A stretch of DNA of 64,000 bases, from assembly GCF_001182785.1 (NCBI RefSeq), contig NZ_CP012099.1:1238501-1302500 (forward strand). Direction: 5' to 3'. Below, in pieces: positions 1 to 8,855 of this stretch. The notes below the pieces were generated by a model that was given only the letters and a program-made list of their open reading frames with translations, had not been told where the DNA came from and did not search any database. The translations under genes and the position numbers were made by a program. Source of the DNA: Bacillus thuringiensis. GTDB taxonomy: Bacteria; Bacillota; Bacilli; Bacillales; Bacillaceae_G. The number at the start of each line of letters is the position of its first letter. Within the stretch, counting starts at the first letter, position 1.

Positions 1-1211
1 GCAACAAGGAAGCTAACTGCTTCTTTACCATCAACAATACGGTGATCGTAAGATAGTGCAAGGTACATCATCGGACGGTTTTCCATACGTTCTGCATCAA
101 TTGCAACTGGGCGTACTTGGATTTTATGCATTCCTAAAATACCAACTTGAGGGCTATTTAGGATTGGTGTTGACATTAGAGAACCGAATACACCACCGTT
201 TGTAATTGTAAATGTACCACCTTGTAGTTCTTTTAATGAAAGTTTGTTATCGCGTGCTTTCATACCTAAATTACGAATTTCGCTTTCGATTTCAGCGAAG
301 TTTAATTGGTTAGCATCGCGTACAACTGGAACAACTAATCCATCTGGAGCTGCTACTGCAATACCGATATCATAGAATTTTTTGATGATAAGCTCGTCAC
401 CTTGAATTTCAGCATTTAATAATGGGAATTGTTTTAATGCTGCAACAACTGCTTTTGTGAAGAATGACATGAAGCCAAGACGTACATCATGTTTTTTCTC
501 GAAAGCATCTTTGCGTTCTTTACGTAATTCCATGATCGCACTCATATCAACTTCGTTAAATGTTGTTAACATTGCAGATGTTTGTTGAACTTCTACAAGA
601 CGTTTTGCAATTGTTTGACGGCGGCGGGACATTTTCACACGCTCAACTGGTTTTTCGAATTCAGTTTTTGCAACTGGAGCAGGAGCTGGACTCTTTGGAG
701 CAGCTGGTGCTTCTTTTGGTGCTGCAGCATGAGCTTGTACATCATGTGGTCTCACGCGTCCAAGTGGATCTGTGCTACGTACGTCGTTTAAGTCGATTCC
801 TAATTCACGAGCCATTTTTCTAGCAGCTGGTGATGCAATAGGACGGTTCGTATTTGGTAAGCCTTGTAGACCCGTAGTTTGTTCAGCATTTGGAGCTGCA
901 GCTTTCGGTGCTTCAGCTGTTTCTTGTTTTGGTTGCTCAGCAGCTGGAGCAGGTGTACTTACTGCAACTGGTGCTCCATTAGCATCTAAAATTGCGATAG
1001 TTGCGCCAACTTCAACTGTATCCCCAGGTTCGCCTAGTAACTTCGATACAATACCTGAATCTTCTGCAATGATTTCTACATTGACTTTATCAGTTTCAAG
1101 CTCAACAACGCTGCCACCTTTCTCAACTTTGTCGCCTACGTTGATAAGCCATTGTGAAATAGTTCCTTCGGTAATAGATTCTGCAAGCTCAGGTACTTTA
1201 ATTTCGATCAT
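1..1211 (-). CDS. odhB: Dihydrolipoamide succinyltransferase, E2 of 2-oxoglutarate dehydrogenase (3' end cut by window)
   Basis: E2 core of the 2-oxoglutarate dehydrogenase complex; it transfers succinyl groups from the lipoyl arm to CoA in the TCA cycle. The reverse-strand reading starts [20 protein letters not shown]. An N-terminal lipoyl domain carries the lipoylated lysine in [10 protein letters not shown]. An Ala/Pro-rich linker follows, then a peripheral-subunit-binding segment ([12 protein letters not shown]), a second Ala/Pro linker and the acyltransferase domain. The catalytic motif DHRIVDG is visible just before the window edge, so only the last residues are missing. The ATG at 1209-1211 has a GGGGAGG ribosome site. 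It lies 133 bp downstream of odhA on the same strand, as in the usual odhAB operon. Confidence 0.96.
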   Translation of the reverse strand, partial: MIEIKVPELAESITEGTISQWLINVGDKVEKGGSVVELETDKVNVEIIAEDSGIVSKLLGEPGDTVEVGATIAILDANGAPVAVSTPAPAAEQPKQETAEAPKAAAPNAEQTTGLQGLPNTNRPIASPAARKMARELGIDLNDVRSTDPLGRVRPHDVQAHAAAPKEAPAAPKSPAPAPVAKTEFEKPVERVKMSRRRQTIAKRLVEVQQTSAMLTTFNEVDMSAIMELRKERKDAFEKKHDVRLGFMSFFTKAVVAALKQFPLLNAEIQGDELIIKKFYDIGIAVAAPDGLVVPVVRDANQLNFAEIESEIRNLGMKARDNKLSLKELQGGTFTITNGGVFGSLMSTPILNSPQVGILGMHKIQVRPVAIDAERMENRPMMYLALSYDHRIVDGKEAVSFLV

Positions 1212-1290
1212 TTTAAATGTCCTCCCCTTATTTGCCTAACGGTGTGTTTTTTCTTCTTTTGTCTTCGGTAATCTCCATTTGTTAGCCGGG

Positions 1291-1315
1291 CCTTGGGCAG
1301 AATATCTGCCCAAGG
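1291..1315 (-). other. Intercistronic hairpin between odhA and odhB
   Basis: A perfect 11-bp inverted repeat (CCTTGGGCAGA, 3-nt loop) sits between the odhA stop and the odhB start. No T-run follows on the minus strand, so it does not look like a simple terminator. An mRNA processing or stability element is an inference. Confidence 0.55.
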
Positions 1316-1344
1316 AACAAGCTAGAAACCTTCATTATTACTTT

Positions 1345-4212
1345 TTAGTTGCTGTAAACTTCAATTTCTTGTTTATCTTGACGGAAGTTATACTTCACAT
1401 CTAAAGCATGTGCAACAATTAGCTCTTGCTCAGCTTTATGTGCGAATGGATCGCCGCCAGATGGACTAGAGCGATCAGGACGTCCAATGTAACCTGTTTT
1501 CACTTTATCTCCAGCAAGTTCGAACAGAATTGGAGCCATGTAATGCCACGCGCCCATATTACGAGGTTCTTCTTGAACCCAAATGATTTCTTCTAAGTTT
1601 TTAAAGCGTTTAATAATAGATTGAACTTTCTCAGCAGGGAATGGGTACAATTGCTCAATACGAACGACATGAACTTCGTCTAAGCTGTACTCGTGTTTAC
1701 CAGACTCGATTTCTGCTGCTAAGTCAATCGCCATTTTACCTGTACTTAAAACAAGACGTTTTACTTTATTTGGTTTCATACCAAGGTTTTCTTGTTCTAA
1801 AGCAGGTTGGAAACGTCCTTCGCTTAACTGGCTAGCAGTTGAAAGCGTAAGTGGGTGACGTAACAAGCTCTTCGGCGTCATCAGTACTAATGGTCGAACA
1901 GCTTCTGTTCCTAAGATAGATGCTTGACGACGTAGGATATGGAAGTATTGTGCCGCGCTCGTTAAGTTTGCAACTGTCCAGTTATTCTCAGCAGCTAACT
2001 GTAAGAAACGCTCTGGACGTGCGCTAGAGTGCTCTGGTCCTTGACCTTCATAACCGTGTGGTAATAGAAGAACTAAACCAGATTTTTGACCCCATTTTGC
2101 TCTTCCGGCTGAAACATATTGATCAAATAATGCTTGCGCAGTATTTGAGAAGTCACCATATTGTGCTTCCCACATAACAAGAGTTTCTGGAGCGAATACG
2201 TTATAACCATATTCGTAACCAACAACAGCAGCCTCTGATAACGGACTGTTATGAACAGAGAATGAAGCATTAATGTTTGGTAAACGGTGTAATGGTGAAT
2301 ATGTCTCATTTGTTTCTGTATCGTGCAGTACGATATGACGGTGTGCGAATGTACCACGCTGTGAATCTTGACCAGTTAAACGAATTGGCGTACCTTCTTG
2401 TAAAATAGAAGCGAATGCTAACGATTCAGCAAGTGCCCATTCAATTTTACCGTTCTCTTCAAGAGCATCTTTACGGCGCTCAAGAATTTTCTTCACTTTT
2501 GGATATACGTTAAATCCTTCTGGCCAAGATAGTAGACCTTCGTTAATTGCACGAAGTGAGTCAAGTTCAATACCAGTATCGATTGGTTGAATACCTTTTG
2601 CAACAACATCGGGCACTTTAACGTGAATTGTTGCATCGCTCGTATCAGCTGGTGGTACTTGTGCATAATCGGATTTTAATTGCTCTTGTATAAACTGTGT
2701 AATTGTTTCAACCTCATCTGCATTTAGAACACCAGCAGCTTGTAATTGATCTGCGTAAATTGCTCTTACAGTAGGGTGGTTTTTAATTTTTTTGTACACT
2801 TGTGGTTGCGTAACCGCTGGGTCATCCATTTCGTTATGACCATATCGACGGTAACCGATTAAATCGATTAAGAAGTCTTTTTGGAACAACATGCGATATT
2901 GAATCGCAAGGTTAGCAGCTGCAAGACAAGCTTCTGGATCATCAGCGTTCACGTGAACAATCGGAATATCGAAACCTTTTGCAAGGTCACTTGAATATTT
3001 CGTAGAACGAGAATCATAGCTATCAGTCGTGAAACCAACTGCATTGTTTGCGATAACATGAATCGTTCCGCCTGTTTGATACGCGTTCAATCTGCTTAAG
3101 TTCAACGTTTCAGATACAATACCTTGACCAGGGAATGCAGCATCACCATGAACTAAAATTACGAATGATTTTGAAGTGTCTTGATCTGGAAGACCAGATT
3201 TTTTACGATTCTCTTGAGCAGCACGTGCGAAACCTTCGACTACAGGATTCACGAACTCAAGATGACTCGGGTTATTTGCTAATGTCACGCGAGTGCTAAT
3301 TTCTTCGTTACTAACGACTTGTTCTCTACCTAAGTGGTATTTTACGTCGCCAGTCCAGCCAGAATTGGCTACTGCGCCTTCTATTTTTGCATGTTTGAAC
3401 TCAGCAAACATGTGACTATATGGTTTTTCTAATACGTGAGCAAGTACGCTTAGACGACCGCGGTGAGCCATACCAATCATGACATCCTCTACGCCGTTCT
3501 TAGCACCTTCTAGAACAATTTCATCTAAAACAGGTACAAGCATATCAACGCCCTCGATAGAGAAACGTTTTTGCCCAACGAATGTTTTATGCAAGAATTG
3601 CTCGAAACCTTCAACAGCTGTTAAACGTTTTAAAAGAGCAGTTCGTTTTTTATTTGATAGTGGTTGACGCAATGAATTTGATTCCACCATTTGATGCAAC
3701 CACGCGCGTTCTTCACTATCTTGTATATGAGAAAATTCATAAGCTAAAGATTTTGTATAAACGTCTTTTAATCTATGAATTACATCAAGTGCAGTGTGAA
3801 TACCTTCTGGTGCATCTTGCCATACTGTTTTCGCTGGAATCGCTTTCAAGTCAGCATCGCTCAGTTCACTCATTGCTTTCTCAAGAAGTGATTGTCCATT
3901 TGCAGCATCTTCCATCGGGTTAATGTGAGCCAACGTATGCCCGAAAGAACGAATTTGCTCAACAAGTTGAACGACTTTAAGAATCTTTTCAATGTTACCT
4001 GTGTTTTGAGGAGAAAAATGTGTTGCTGTGTTGTCCCCTGTTACGACATCATCTTGAAACGAAGGAGCTCCAAAAATTTCAAAAAGCTCTTGTAATTCCG
4101 GATCAACAGAACCTGCTCCAGTTACGTAAAGATCATACTGCTCAATAACATAACCAAGGTTCGGACCGTGGAACTTGGCCCAAGGGTTTGTCGTTGTATT
4201 CTTCCTCGTCAT
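1345..4212 (-). CDS. odhA: 2-oxoglutarate dehydrogenase E1 component
   Basis: Thiamine-diphosphate-dependent E1 decarboxylase that converts 2-oxoglutarate and succinylates the lipoyl group of OdhB. The 955-residue length is normal for Bacillus OdhA. The central thiamine-diphosphate region is recognisable ([10 protein letters not shown], then [10 protein letters not shown]). The substrate-pocket motif [10 protein letters not shown] lies near residue 250. The C-terminal transketolase-like region contains [13 protein letters not shown] and [10 protein letters not shown], typical of OGDH E1. The ATG at 4212 follows a GGGAGG ribosome site. It is the first gene of the odhA-odhB operon; a cre-like box lies about 350 bp upstream. 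Confidence 0.97.
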   Translation of the reverse strand: MTRKNTTTNPWAKFHGPNLGYVIEQYDLYVTGAGSVDPELQELFEIFGAPSFQDDVVTGDNTATHFSPQNTGNIEKILKVVQLVEQIRSFGHTLAHINPMEDAANGQSLLEKAMSELSDADLKAIPAKTVWQDAPEGIHTALDVIHRLKDVYTKSLAYEFSHIQDSEERAWLHQMVESNSLRQPLSNKKRTALLKRLTAVEGFEQFLHKTFVGQKRFSIEGVDMLVPVLDEIVLEGAKNGVEDVMIGMAHRGRLSVLAHVLEKPYSHMFAEFKHAKIEGAVANSGWTGDVKYHLGREQVVSNEEISTRVTLANNPSHLEFVNPVVEGFARAAQENRKKSGLPDQDTSKSFVILVHGDAAFPGQGIVSETLNLSRLNAYQTGGTIHVIANNAVGFTTDSYDSRSTKYSSDLAKGFDIPIVHVNADDPEACLAAANLAIQYRMLFQKDFLIDLIGYRRYGHNEMDDPAVTQPQVYKKIKNHPTVRAIYADQLQAAGVLNADEVETITQFIQEQLKSDYAQVPPADTSDATIHVKVPDVVAKGIQPIDTGIELDSLRAINEGLLSWPEGFNVYPKVKKILERRKDALEENGKIEWALAESLAFASILQEGTPIRLTGQDSQRGTFAHRHIVLHDTETNETYSPLHRLPNINASFSVHNSPLSEAAVVGYEYGYNVFAPETLVMWEAQYGDFSNTAQALFDQYVSAGRAKWGQKSGLVLLLPHGYEGQGPEHSSARPERFLQLAAENNWTVANLTSAAQYFHILRRQASILGTEAVRPLVLMTPKSLLRHPLTLSTASQLSEGRFQPALEQENLGMKPNKVKRLVLSTGKMAIDLAAEIESGKHEYSLDEVHVVRIEQLYPFPAEKVQSIIKRFKNLEEIIWVQEEPRNMGAWHYMAPILFELAGDKVKTGYIGRPDRSSPSGGDPFAHKAEQELIVAHALDVKYNFRQDKQEIEVYSN

Positions 4213-5035
4213 TTGTTTAAACCTCCCAATGCATATAATCCTTTTCCATACAAAGGTGCATTTTGCTCTTTTTCAATAAGTAATGAATCAATAATCAATG
4301 TAAATGTTTTCTTTACTCTTATGTTATTACAATAATTTACATAATACCAAACACTATTACTTATCTGTTTTGTAAAAAAACATTCACAATAACTTATCAC
4401 CCAAGTTAATCTTTCACTTTATAAAGTAATTTTACAGAAAAATGGGGTGGATATATTTGGTATGCCTATACTAATAGCTATAATTGTTGCATTTAAATAT
4501 AGGGACAATAGTTAGAATGTTTTGATAAAAATTAGTTTGAATTATGTATATTGAAATAATAAGCGCTTTCATAGATATTATACAACAATATAACGGGATA
4601 TAGTATAAAAAATAAAAAATTATGAATTTAGCGTAAACTTTATTTCGATAGTGTTAACTATCGAAAGGAAAATGAAGGATTTCTACAAAAAAAGTTGTTA
4701 AACATAAAAAATGGTTCATAACCCGTTAGTTTCTATAAATATGCCAAAAAACACCGTAAAACCAATAACACATTTCATCTAATAAAGAAGAGAATGAAAT
4801 ATTTTAAAAGGATAAAACAAATATGAAGATATTAAATTTAAAAAAAGTTGAGGAGGAAATATAGTAACGATTACATACAGTGTTCCATGTTTTATTACAA
4901 AATAGACGTGCTGAAATCGAACAAGTTTCTTCTATATAAATAGAGTGAAAAATGATTAGGATGAATGTAAAGGAACCTTGACGTAAAGTTTACTTTACAT
5001 ATATACTCGATATATGGGAGGAGGGAGAAATTTCC
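4213..5035. other. Long AT-rich intergenic region between odhA and the XRE operon
   Basis: About 820 bp with no convincing gene. It must hold the odhA promoter (minus) and the promoter of the XRE-type operon (plus). A cre-like box lies at 4558-4571. Around 4852-4940 there is a good ribosome site (GAGGAGG) followed by only a short open stretch reading LHTVFHVLLQNRRAEIEQ and then a stop; this may be the relic of a small gene, but it is too short to call. Confidence 0.5.
4558..4571. promoter_or_regulatory. Candidate CcpA (cre) site upstream of odhA
   Basis: AATAAGCGCTTTCA matches 12 of 14 positions of the cre consensus TGWAANCGNTNWCA. It lies about 350 bp upstream of odhA, far for direct repression, so its role is unproven. 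Confidence 0.35.
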
Positions 5036-5245
5036 TTGGAAAATAAAATGGTCGAATACCGAAAGAAATTTGGACTATCTCAAGAAAAACTGGCTGAGAA
5101 ACTCGGGGTTTCCAGACAAACCATTATCTCAATTGAAAAAGGGAAATACGATCCATCACTTCCGCTAGCATTTGAAATAGCGAAAACATTTCAGACAACG
5201 ATAGAACATGTATTTATTTATGAAGGAAAAGAAGAGGGGGAATAG
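5036..5245 (+). CDS. Small XRE-family helix-turn-helix transcriptional regulator
   Basis: A 69-residue protein that is essentially a single Cro/C1-type HTH domain (LAEKLGVSRQTIISIEKGKY, residues about 18-37). It is of the YozG/YvaO-like size class common in Bacilli. The TTG start at 5036 is preceded by a strong GGGAGGAGGG ribosome site. It is followed after 2 bp by a small membrane protein and then by a second one; such regulator plus membrane-protein pairs are frequent, and the regulator probably controls its own operon. The target is unknown. Confidence 0.85.
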   Translation: MENKMVEYRKKFGLSQEKLAEKLGVSRQTIISIEKGKYDPSLPLAFEIAKTFQTTIEHVFIYEGKEEGE

Positions 5246-5247
5246 GG

Positions 5248-5625
5248 ATGAATTATTCACAAAAGTACTTTGTAATTATGGGTGTTATTTTTCTATTTAT
5301 GAGTGGATTTATGATATTAACAGGTATAATGACGCATTCTGCACCACCAGCTATAACGTATCCATTGCTTGGAATGATGATTATGAGTTTCTGTCTAAGC
5401 TACTTACACCCGCAATTTAAAGAAAAAGATGAGCGAATGAAACTCATTCGTTATAAAGGAATGTTCTTCAGTTTTTTTGCGTTAACGGCATATTATCTTC
5501 TTTTCTCTATTGGCTTAAACTTAAAAATACTTACACTATCTGCTACTGAATTATTGAATATACTTATGGCACTTACGATGAGTACCGTCTTTATCTCATT
5601 TGTTGTTTTGGCAAAAAGATATTAA
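5248..5625 (+). CDS. Small integral membrane protein, unknown function
   Basis: A 125-residue protein with about four hydrophobic segments (residues roughly 8-28, 32-50, 70-88 and 98-118) and a charged stretch between the second and third (QFKEKDERMKLIRYKG). That layout (two helices, an FKEKDERM-type cytosolic loop, two helices) is common in Bacillus membrane proteins encoded next to small XRE regulators. It starts 2 bp after the regulator stop, so the two genes are almost certainly translated from one message. No catalytic motif is visible and no function is assigned. Confidence 0.75.
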   Translation: MNYSQKYFVIMGVIFLFMSGFMILTGIMTHSAPPAITYPLLGMMIMSFCLSYLHPQFKEKDERMKLIRYKGMFFSFFALTAYYLLFSIGLNLKILTLSATELLNILMALTMSTVFISFVVLAKRY

Positions 5626-5653
5626 GATGGAAGAGAGAAAGGAAGATTAACAT

Positions 5654-5836
5654 ATGCAAATGATGTATGCTTTTGGCATTGGGCTTGTATTATTTTTAGC
5701 TGTATTCTTATTTATTCGTAAAGACGTTCAAGGCGGGACGTTAACGAAACGAGGATTTTATAAAATGATCGGCTGTTTAGTTGTTATGTTTATAGCGATT
5801 ATTGTAATGATCGTTTTAATAAGTCAGTCACTATAG
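5654..5836 (+). CDS. Small two-helix membrane protein, unknown function
   Basis: A 60-residue protein with two predicted membrane helices (residues about 3-22 and 37-58) separated by a short basic loop (RKDVQGGTLTKRGFYK). It is the third gene of the XRE operon: the 28-bp gap contains a GGAAGG-type ribosome site, and a clear terminator follows directly after the stop. I do not recognise the family. Confidence 0.65.
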   Translation: MQMMYAFGIGLVLFLAVFLFIRKDVQGGTLTKRGFYKMIGCLVVMFIAIIVMIVLISQSL

Positions 5837-5848
5837 AATGTAAAAACG

Positions 5849-5875
5849 GAACCTTACTTCGGTAAGGTTTTTCTT
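5849..5875 (+). terminator. Rho-independent terminator of the XRE operon
   Basis: The stem ACCTTAC / GTAAGGT with a UUCG tetraloop is followed by TTTTTCTTT, 13 bp after the last stop codon. Confidence 0.9.
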
Positions 5876-5968
5876 TATTGTTCGACCTAAAAATTACCAC
5901 TAAATCCATTTACTATAAATTACTTATATTATATAATCAAATTAAATGATAGATAAGGAGTGTAGTAT

Positions 5969-6331
5969 ATGAATAAAAAAACTATCTTCTATTTATTAAC
6001 TTGTCTACTACTTGTAGCTAGTACTACTTATATAATATGTAACAAAAGAGAACAAGTGCCACCTATATTAGTATCGGACGAACAAGAATACTATGTTACA
6101 AATGAACCTGCCAAAATAGAAGAAGTTGGGCAAAAACTTGGCGAAGTAACAAAGAAAATTAAAACAAGTAAAAAACCTACTAAAAATAGAGAACCTAATA
6201 CATTACAAGAGAAAACAGAAGTATTCACAATGATTGAGGGAGAAAAAAGTGATTACCAGCCTTTAATCATAAAGGAAACTTATAGTGATGAATATAGGGT
6301 AGTGAGGCCGATGTTGAAGCAAGTATTATGA
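5969..6331 (+). CDS. Hypothetical membrane-anchored or secreted protein
   Basis: A 120-residue protein with an N-terminal hydrophobic segment (residues 6-24, LLTCLLLVASTTYIICNK) that can act as an uncleaved anchor or signal; there is no proper lipobox. The rest is hydrophilic and lysine/glutamate-rich (QKLGEVTKKIKTSKKP) with no recognisable domain. The ATG follows AAGGAGTG. It is AT-rich like its neighbours and lies in a region of orphan and decayed genes, so it may be an accessory gene. Function unknown. Confidence 0.6.
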   Translation: MNKKTIFYLLTCLLLVASTTYIICNKREQVPPILVSDEQEYYVTNEPAKIEEVGQKLGEVTKKIKTSKKPTKNREPNTLQEKTEVFTMIEGEKSDYQPLIIKETYSDEYRVVRPMLKQVL

Positions 6332-6347
6332 TGAAAAGGAGATTCTT

Positions 6348-6596
6348 TTGTAGACATTAATTTCGTATCCGTGGGTGTTAAGAAAAATATTTGTCTTTTT
6401 CCTCCTATCGGTGCTGTTTACATTTTGATGAATAGAGGAGCGATACAAAAGAGAGATTTTATATTTATTATTTGCTGCTATGAATATATCACTTTGGTTA
6501 TTGCTTATGATTTTTGATTGGAGTATGTGGATGGTAGTAGGGCATTATTTGTTTGGAGCAGTTGTTATTGTTTTTTCGAATATGAATAAGAGCTAA
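6348..6596 (+). pseudogene. Decayed small membrane-protein gene
   Basis: A ribosome site (AAAGGAGA, 6334-6341) precedes a TTG at 6348, but that frame has a stop at 6351 and two adjacent stops at 6426-6431. Between and after these stops the same frame reads as hydrophobic helices: PWVLRKIFVFFLLSVLF, then ISLWLLLMIFDWSMWMVV and HYLFGAVVIVF, ending at 6596. This looks like a small membrane protein broken by stop mutations. Alternatively only the last 38 codons from the ATG at 6480 are translated. A terminator follows immediately. Confidence 0.45.
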
Positions 6597-6597
6597 G

Positions 6598-6626
6598 CCA
6601 GCAACCTTAAAGTTGCTGGTTTTTAT
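6598..6626 (+). terminator. Rho-independent terminator
   Basis: The stem CCAGCAAC / GTTGCTGG (6598-6605 with 6612-6619) is followed by TTTTTATTTT. It sits directly after the decayed membrane-protein gene, which suggests that gene was once a working unit. Confidence 0.85.
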
Positions 6627-6668
6627 TTTGCTATTTATAATGAAGAAACAAATTTTTAATAGAGAGTA

Positions 6669-7223
6669 GTGGGCGTTATGAGATGGAAAGAGGGAACGTT
6701 TGAAAAAATAGACACGAATGACTCATCTGTTGAGCAACTTATAAACACGTTTAAGGAACAAAACTTAATTGGTGGAGCAATAATAAGCTGTTTTAAAGTG
6801 CATAACGAAAATTTTTTTAAAGAAATACCACATTCGAAAGATGGATATGAGCACTTCTTTAGAAGAATCTTCAACTCTTTAGACATAATCAATAACTTAG
6901 AAGAGTTAAAAATACATACATCAGACAAATATAAGTTTCGTTTTAAAGAGCAGCTGGCAGTTATGCTTGATGGTAGCATTGCTGCGCAAATTTTGTGGGG
7001 CGGAGCATATGAAGGGTTTAAGGAACGACCAGTTATCGCAAAACAATTAGCAGTCAATGTATGTCAATATATGTTCCAAGATCGATACGAAGATATTAAA
7101 GTGTTCGAAAGCTATCGCCCTTGGACAGATTGGTTTTACGATGTTGCGTGGGATGTTACTTGGATGGTGTTAGATAGTAGGGAACAGAAAATGTGGTTCA
7201 TTTGTGCTACGGATACAGATTGA
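6669..7223 (+). CDS. Hypothetical cytosolic protein
   Basis: A 184-residue protein with no signal peptide and no membrane segment. It is Trp- and aromatic-rich toward the C-terminus (SYRPWTDWFYDVAWDVTW, about residues 145-162). The start may be the GTG at 6669 or, more simply, the ATG at 6678 giving MRWKEGTFEKI; the ribosome site is weak for both. I do not recognise the family. It stands alone between two terminator-like hairpins. Immunity-type or phage-related roles are possible for such orphan proteins but nothing here proves one. Confidence 0.65.
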   Translation: MGVMRWKEGTFEKIDTNDSSVEQLINTFKEQNLIGGAIISCFKVHNENFFKEIPHSKDGYEHFFRRIFNSLDIINNLEELKIHTSDKYKFRFKEQLAVMLDGSIAAQILWGGAYEGFKERPVIAKQLAVNVCQYMFQDRYEDIKVFESYRPWTDWFYDVAWDVTWMVLDSREQKMWFICATDTD

Positions 7224-7227
7224 TAGA

Positions 7228-7266
7228 AGGGGGACCTTGTAGGAATGCTGCAAGGCCCTTTATCTT
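7228..7266 (+). terminator. Weak terminator-like hairpin
   Basis: GGGACCTTG pairs with CAAGGCCC with one bulge and is followed by TTTATCTTTT. It is plausible but imperfect. Confidence 0.45.
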
Positions 7267-7375
7267 TTGGAAATTAATAGAAAACGAATCATATAAATGC
7301 TATACTAAAAAATGTTTGTAATGTCAGTTTCATAATATTGTATGATGCTGACTTACTAGAAAAGATAAGAGGAGA

Positions 7376-7978
7376 ATGAGCGTGCAAAAGATAAAGAGAT
7401 TATTGCTATTAATGATGGTAGTAGGATTAACAGCAGGTGTTTTAGCAGGGTGTGCAAATCCGAAAGATACTACAGAAGAATTTTTAACAGCGATACAAAA
7501 AGGTGATGTAGAAAAGGCTCGTACATTTGTTGAGAGTGACAAGGAATTTAATAAACTAAATGAAAAAACAGATGATGCTGAGGCAAAAGCAATGCTAAGT
7601 GCAATTACAAAGAACTTTAAATTTGAAAAGATAGAAGAAGTATCGAAAAAGGATGACAAAGCAGAAGTGAAAGTGAAAATTACATCTGCTGATCTATCCG
7701 TTGCTGTAACAAAAGCAGTGGGAGAAGTTATGCCAATGGCTTTCGCTAGCGCATTTAGCGAAGACAAAGAACAATCTGAAAAAGCGATCGAAAAAACAAT
7801 GACCTCAACTATCATCAAAAACTTAACGGATAAAGATGCAGCAATGGCAACTCGCGAAGTTACATTGAACTTAAAGAAAGACAAAGATGGCGACTATAAA
7901 ATCGTTGCTGACGATAACTTGAAAGAAGTATTGTTTGCCAATGCAAAGTCTTTGGAGAAGATGTTTGGTGGGAAGTAA
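7376..7978 (+). CDS. Lipoprotein with an NTF2-like (DUF4878/DUF5105-type) domain
   Basis: A 200-residue protein with a lipoprotein signal peptide: a basic start, a hydrophobic core and the lipobox LAGC with the lipidated Cys at about residue 26. The mature part begins with DTTEEFLTAIQKGDVEKART, the typical opening helix of NTF2-like lipoproteins that begin with a short helix of the form DTVEkFLkAlkkgD. It then continues as a charged alpha/beta domain. The ATG is preceded by AGAGGAGA. It is probably exposed on the outer face of the membrane. The exact family is inferred from layout. A strong palindromic terminator follows. Confidence 0.75.
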   Translation: MSVQKIKRLLLLMMVVGLTAGVLAGCANPKDTTEEFLTAIQKGDVEKARTFVESDKEFNKLNEKTDDAEAKAMLSAITKNFKFEKIEEVSKKDDKAEVKVKITSADLSVAVTKAVGEVMPMAFASAFSEDKEQSEKAIEKTMTSTIIKNLTDKDAAMATREVTLNLKKDKDGDYKIVADDNLKEVLFANAKSLEKMFGGK

Positions 7979-7990
7979 TTGAATGAGATA

Positions 7991-8038
7991 AAAAAGAGAC
8001 ACCATATCACGTAGAAGGTTGATATGGTGTCTCTTTTT
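7991..8038 (+). terminator. Strong rho-independent terminator
   Basis: A nearly 19-bp stem (AGAGACACCATATCA and its complement) is flanked by an A-run and TTTTTT, so it could work in both directions. Confidence 0.9.
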
Positions 8039-8099
8039 TATGAACCTGGAGAGGTTTGAACTCACGAAATTAATTATATAAATTAGATATTGTGTTTTT

Positions 8100-8273
8100 G
8101 GAATTCAAGACATAAAGCTAGTTGTAACAGAGGAGGTACTGTATTCTATGTTTTCTTATGCGGATCCTGTAACGTAGAAAGGTAAAATTTCTGGACCAGA
8201 TTTTAATTAGTGTTCCTTCAGCTTTAATGAGGAGGTGTACGAAGATGTTGTGACTATGCCTGCTGGATACTAT
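8100..8273 (+). pseudogene. Remnant of a MerR-type regulator effector domain (GyrI-like)
   Basis: One frame reads IQDIKLVVTEEVLYSMFSYA, DPVT, stop, KGKISGPDFN, stop, then CSFSFNEEVYEDVVTMPAGY and a third stop. The pattern (FSYADPVT..., GPDFN-C-FSF, V-TMPAGYY) is that of the effector-binding domain of MerR-family drug-responsive activators. Three in-frame stops and no DNA-binding half show that it is dead. It lies upstream of an intact ABC exporter, which the lost regulator may once have controlled. Confidence 0.55.
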
Positions 8274-8570
8274 TAATTGTGAAGTTAAATAAGACAACAA
8301 TTTATTAGAGGAAGATTAGTTAGTTTAAGTATCAGATTTAGGTGTTTAACAGGGGTACTAATTAATTTCAGTTCTTCCATGAAAAATTATAGAAAAAGTA
8401 TGGATAAACAAATTCTTGTTTTAAGTGAATTTTGTAAATGTGGGGGCTGCTTTAAATAAAGATGGTCAAACACTATGTAAATAATTGAGAGTATTAAAAT
8501 ATGCAGAATTGCATATTAAATATTTAAAATCTTATGCTAACCTTATAATGCGAAATATAACATTTGTTGG

Positions 8571-8608
8571 TAATGATTCATTTTTGAAAGATAAAAAATG
8601 AATCATTA
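8571..8608. repeat. 15-bp perfect inverted repeat
   Basis: TAATGATTCATTTTT at 8571-8585 is repeated inverted at 8594-8608 with an 8-nt loop. It separates the dead regulator from the SDR fragment. It is not followed by a T-run outside the stem. It may be an operator or the end of a mobile element. Confidence 0.6.
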
Positions 8609-8610
8609 CA

Positions 8611-8823
8611 GTGGTATACAATTCACTGTCCTATAGCATAAACGATAATAACGAAAGCTATTTGAAGTCCATTGAAGGAAATAAGTTATTAAAAAAGATT
8701 CCATATAGGGAATTTGTTGAAAATTCAGATTCTACAAATGTCATCTTATTTTTAATGTCTTATAAGAGTGACGCCATTAGAGGGCAAAATATTGTAGTTG
8801 ACTATGGATATACAATTGTATAA
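8611..8823 (+). pseudogene. C-terminal fragment of a short-chain dehydrogenase (SDR)
   Basis: An open stretch of 70 codons. The last part, YKSDAIRGQNIVVDYGYTIV preceded by YREFVENSDSTNVILFLMS, matches the conserved C-terminus of SDR enzymes (xxLxSdxsxxITGQnivVDGGyt), with the usual second Gly of DGG replaced by Tyr. The nucleotide-binding and YxxxK parts are missing, and the first 25 residues do not look like SDR sequence. It is a relic, not a working enzyme. Confidence 0.7.
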
Positions 8824-8855
8824 ATAAATCATCTTGAGAATTAAGGGTGTGGATA

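Noticed and set aside
772..1239. A 155-codon frame opposite odhB
   Set aside because: It mirrors the Ala/Pro-rich linkers of OdhB, which leave the opposite strand open.
4852..4945. Small gene after a good ribosome site upstream of the XRE operon
   Set aside because: The open stretch is too short, lacks a start codon in the coding-like frame and ends early.
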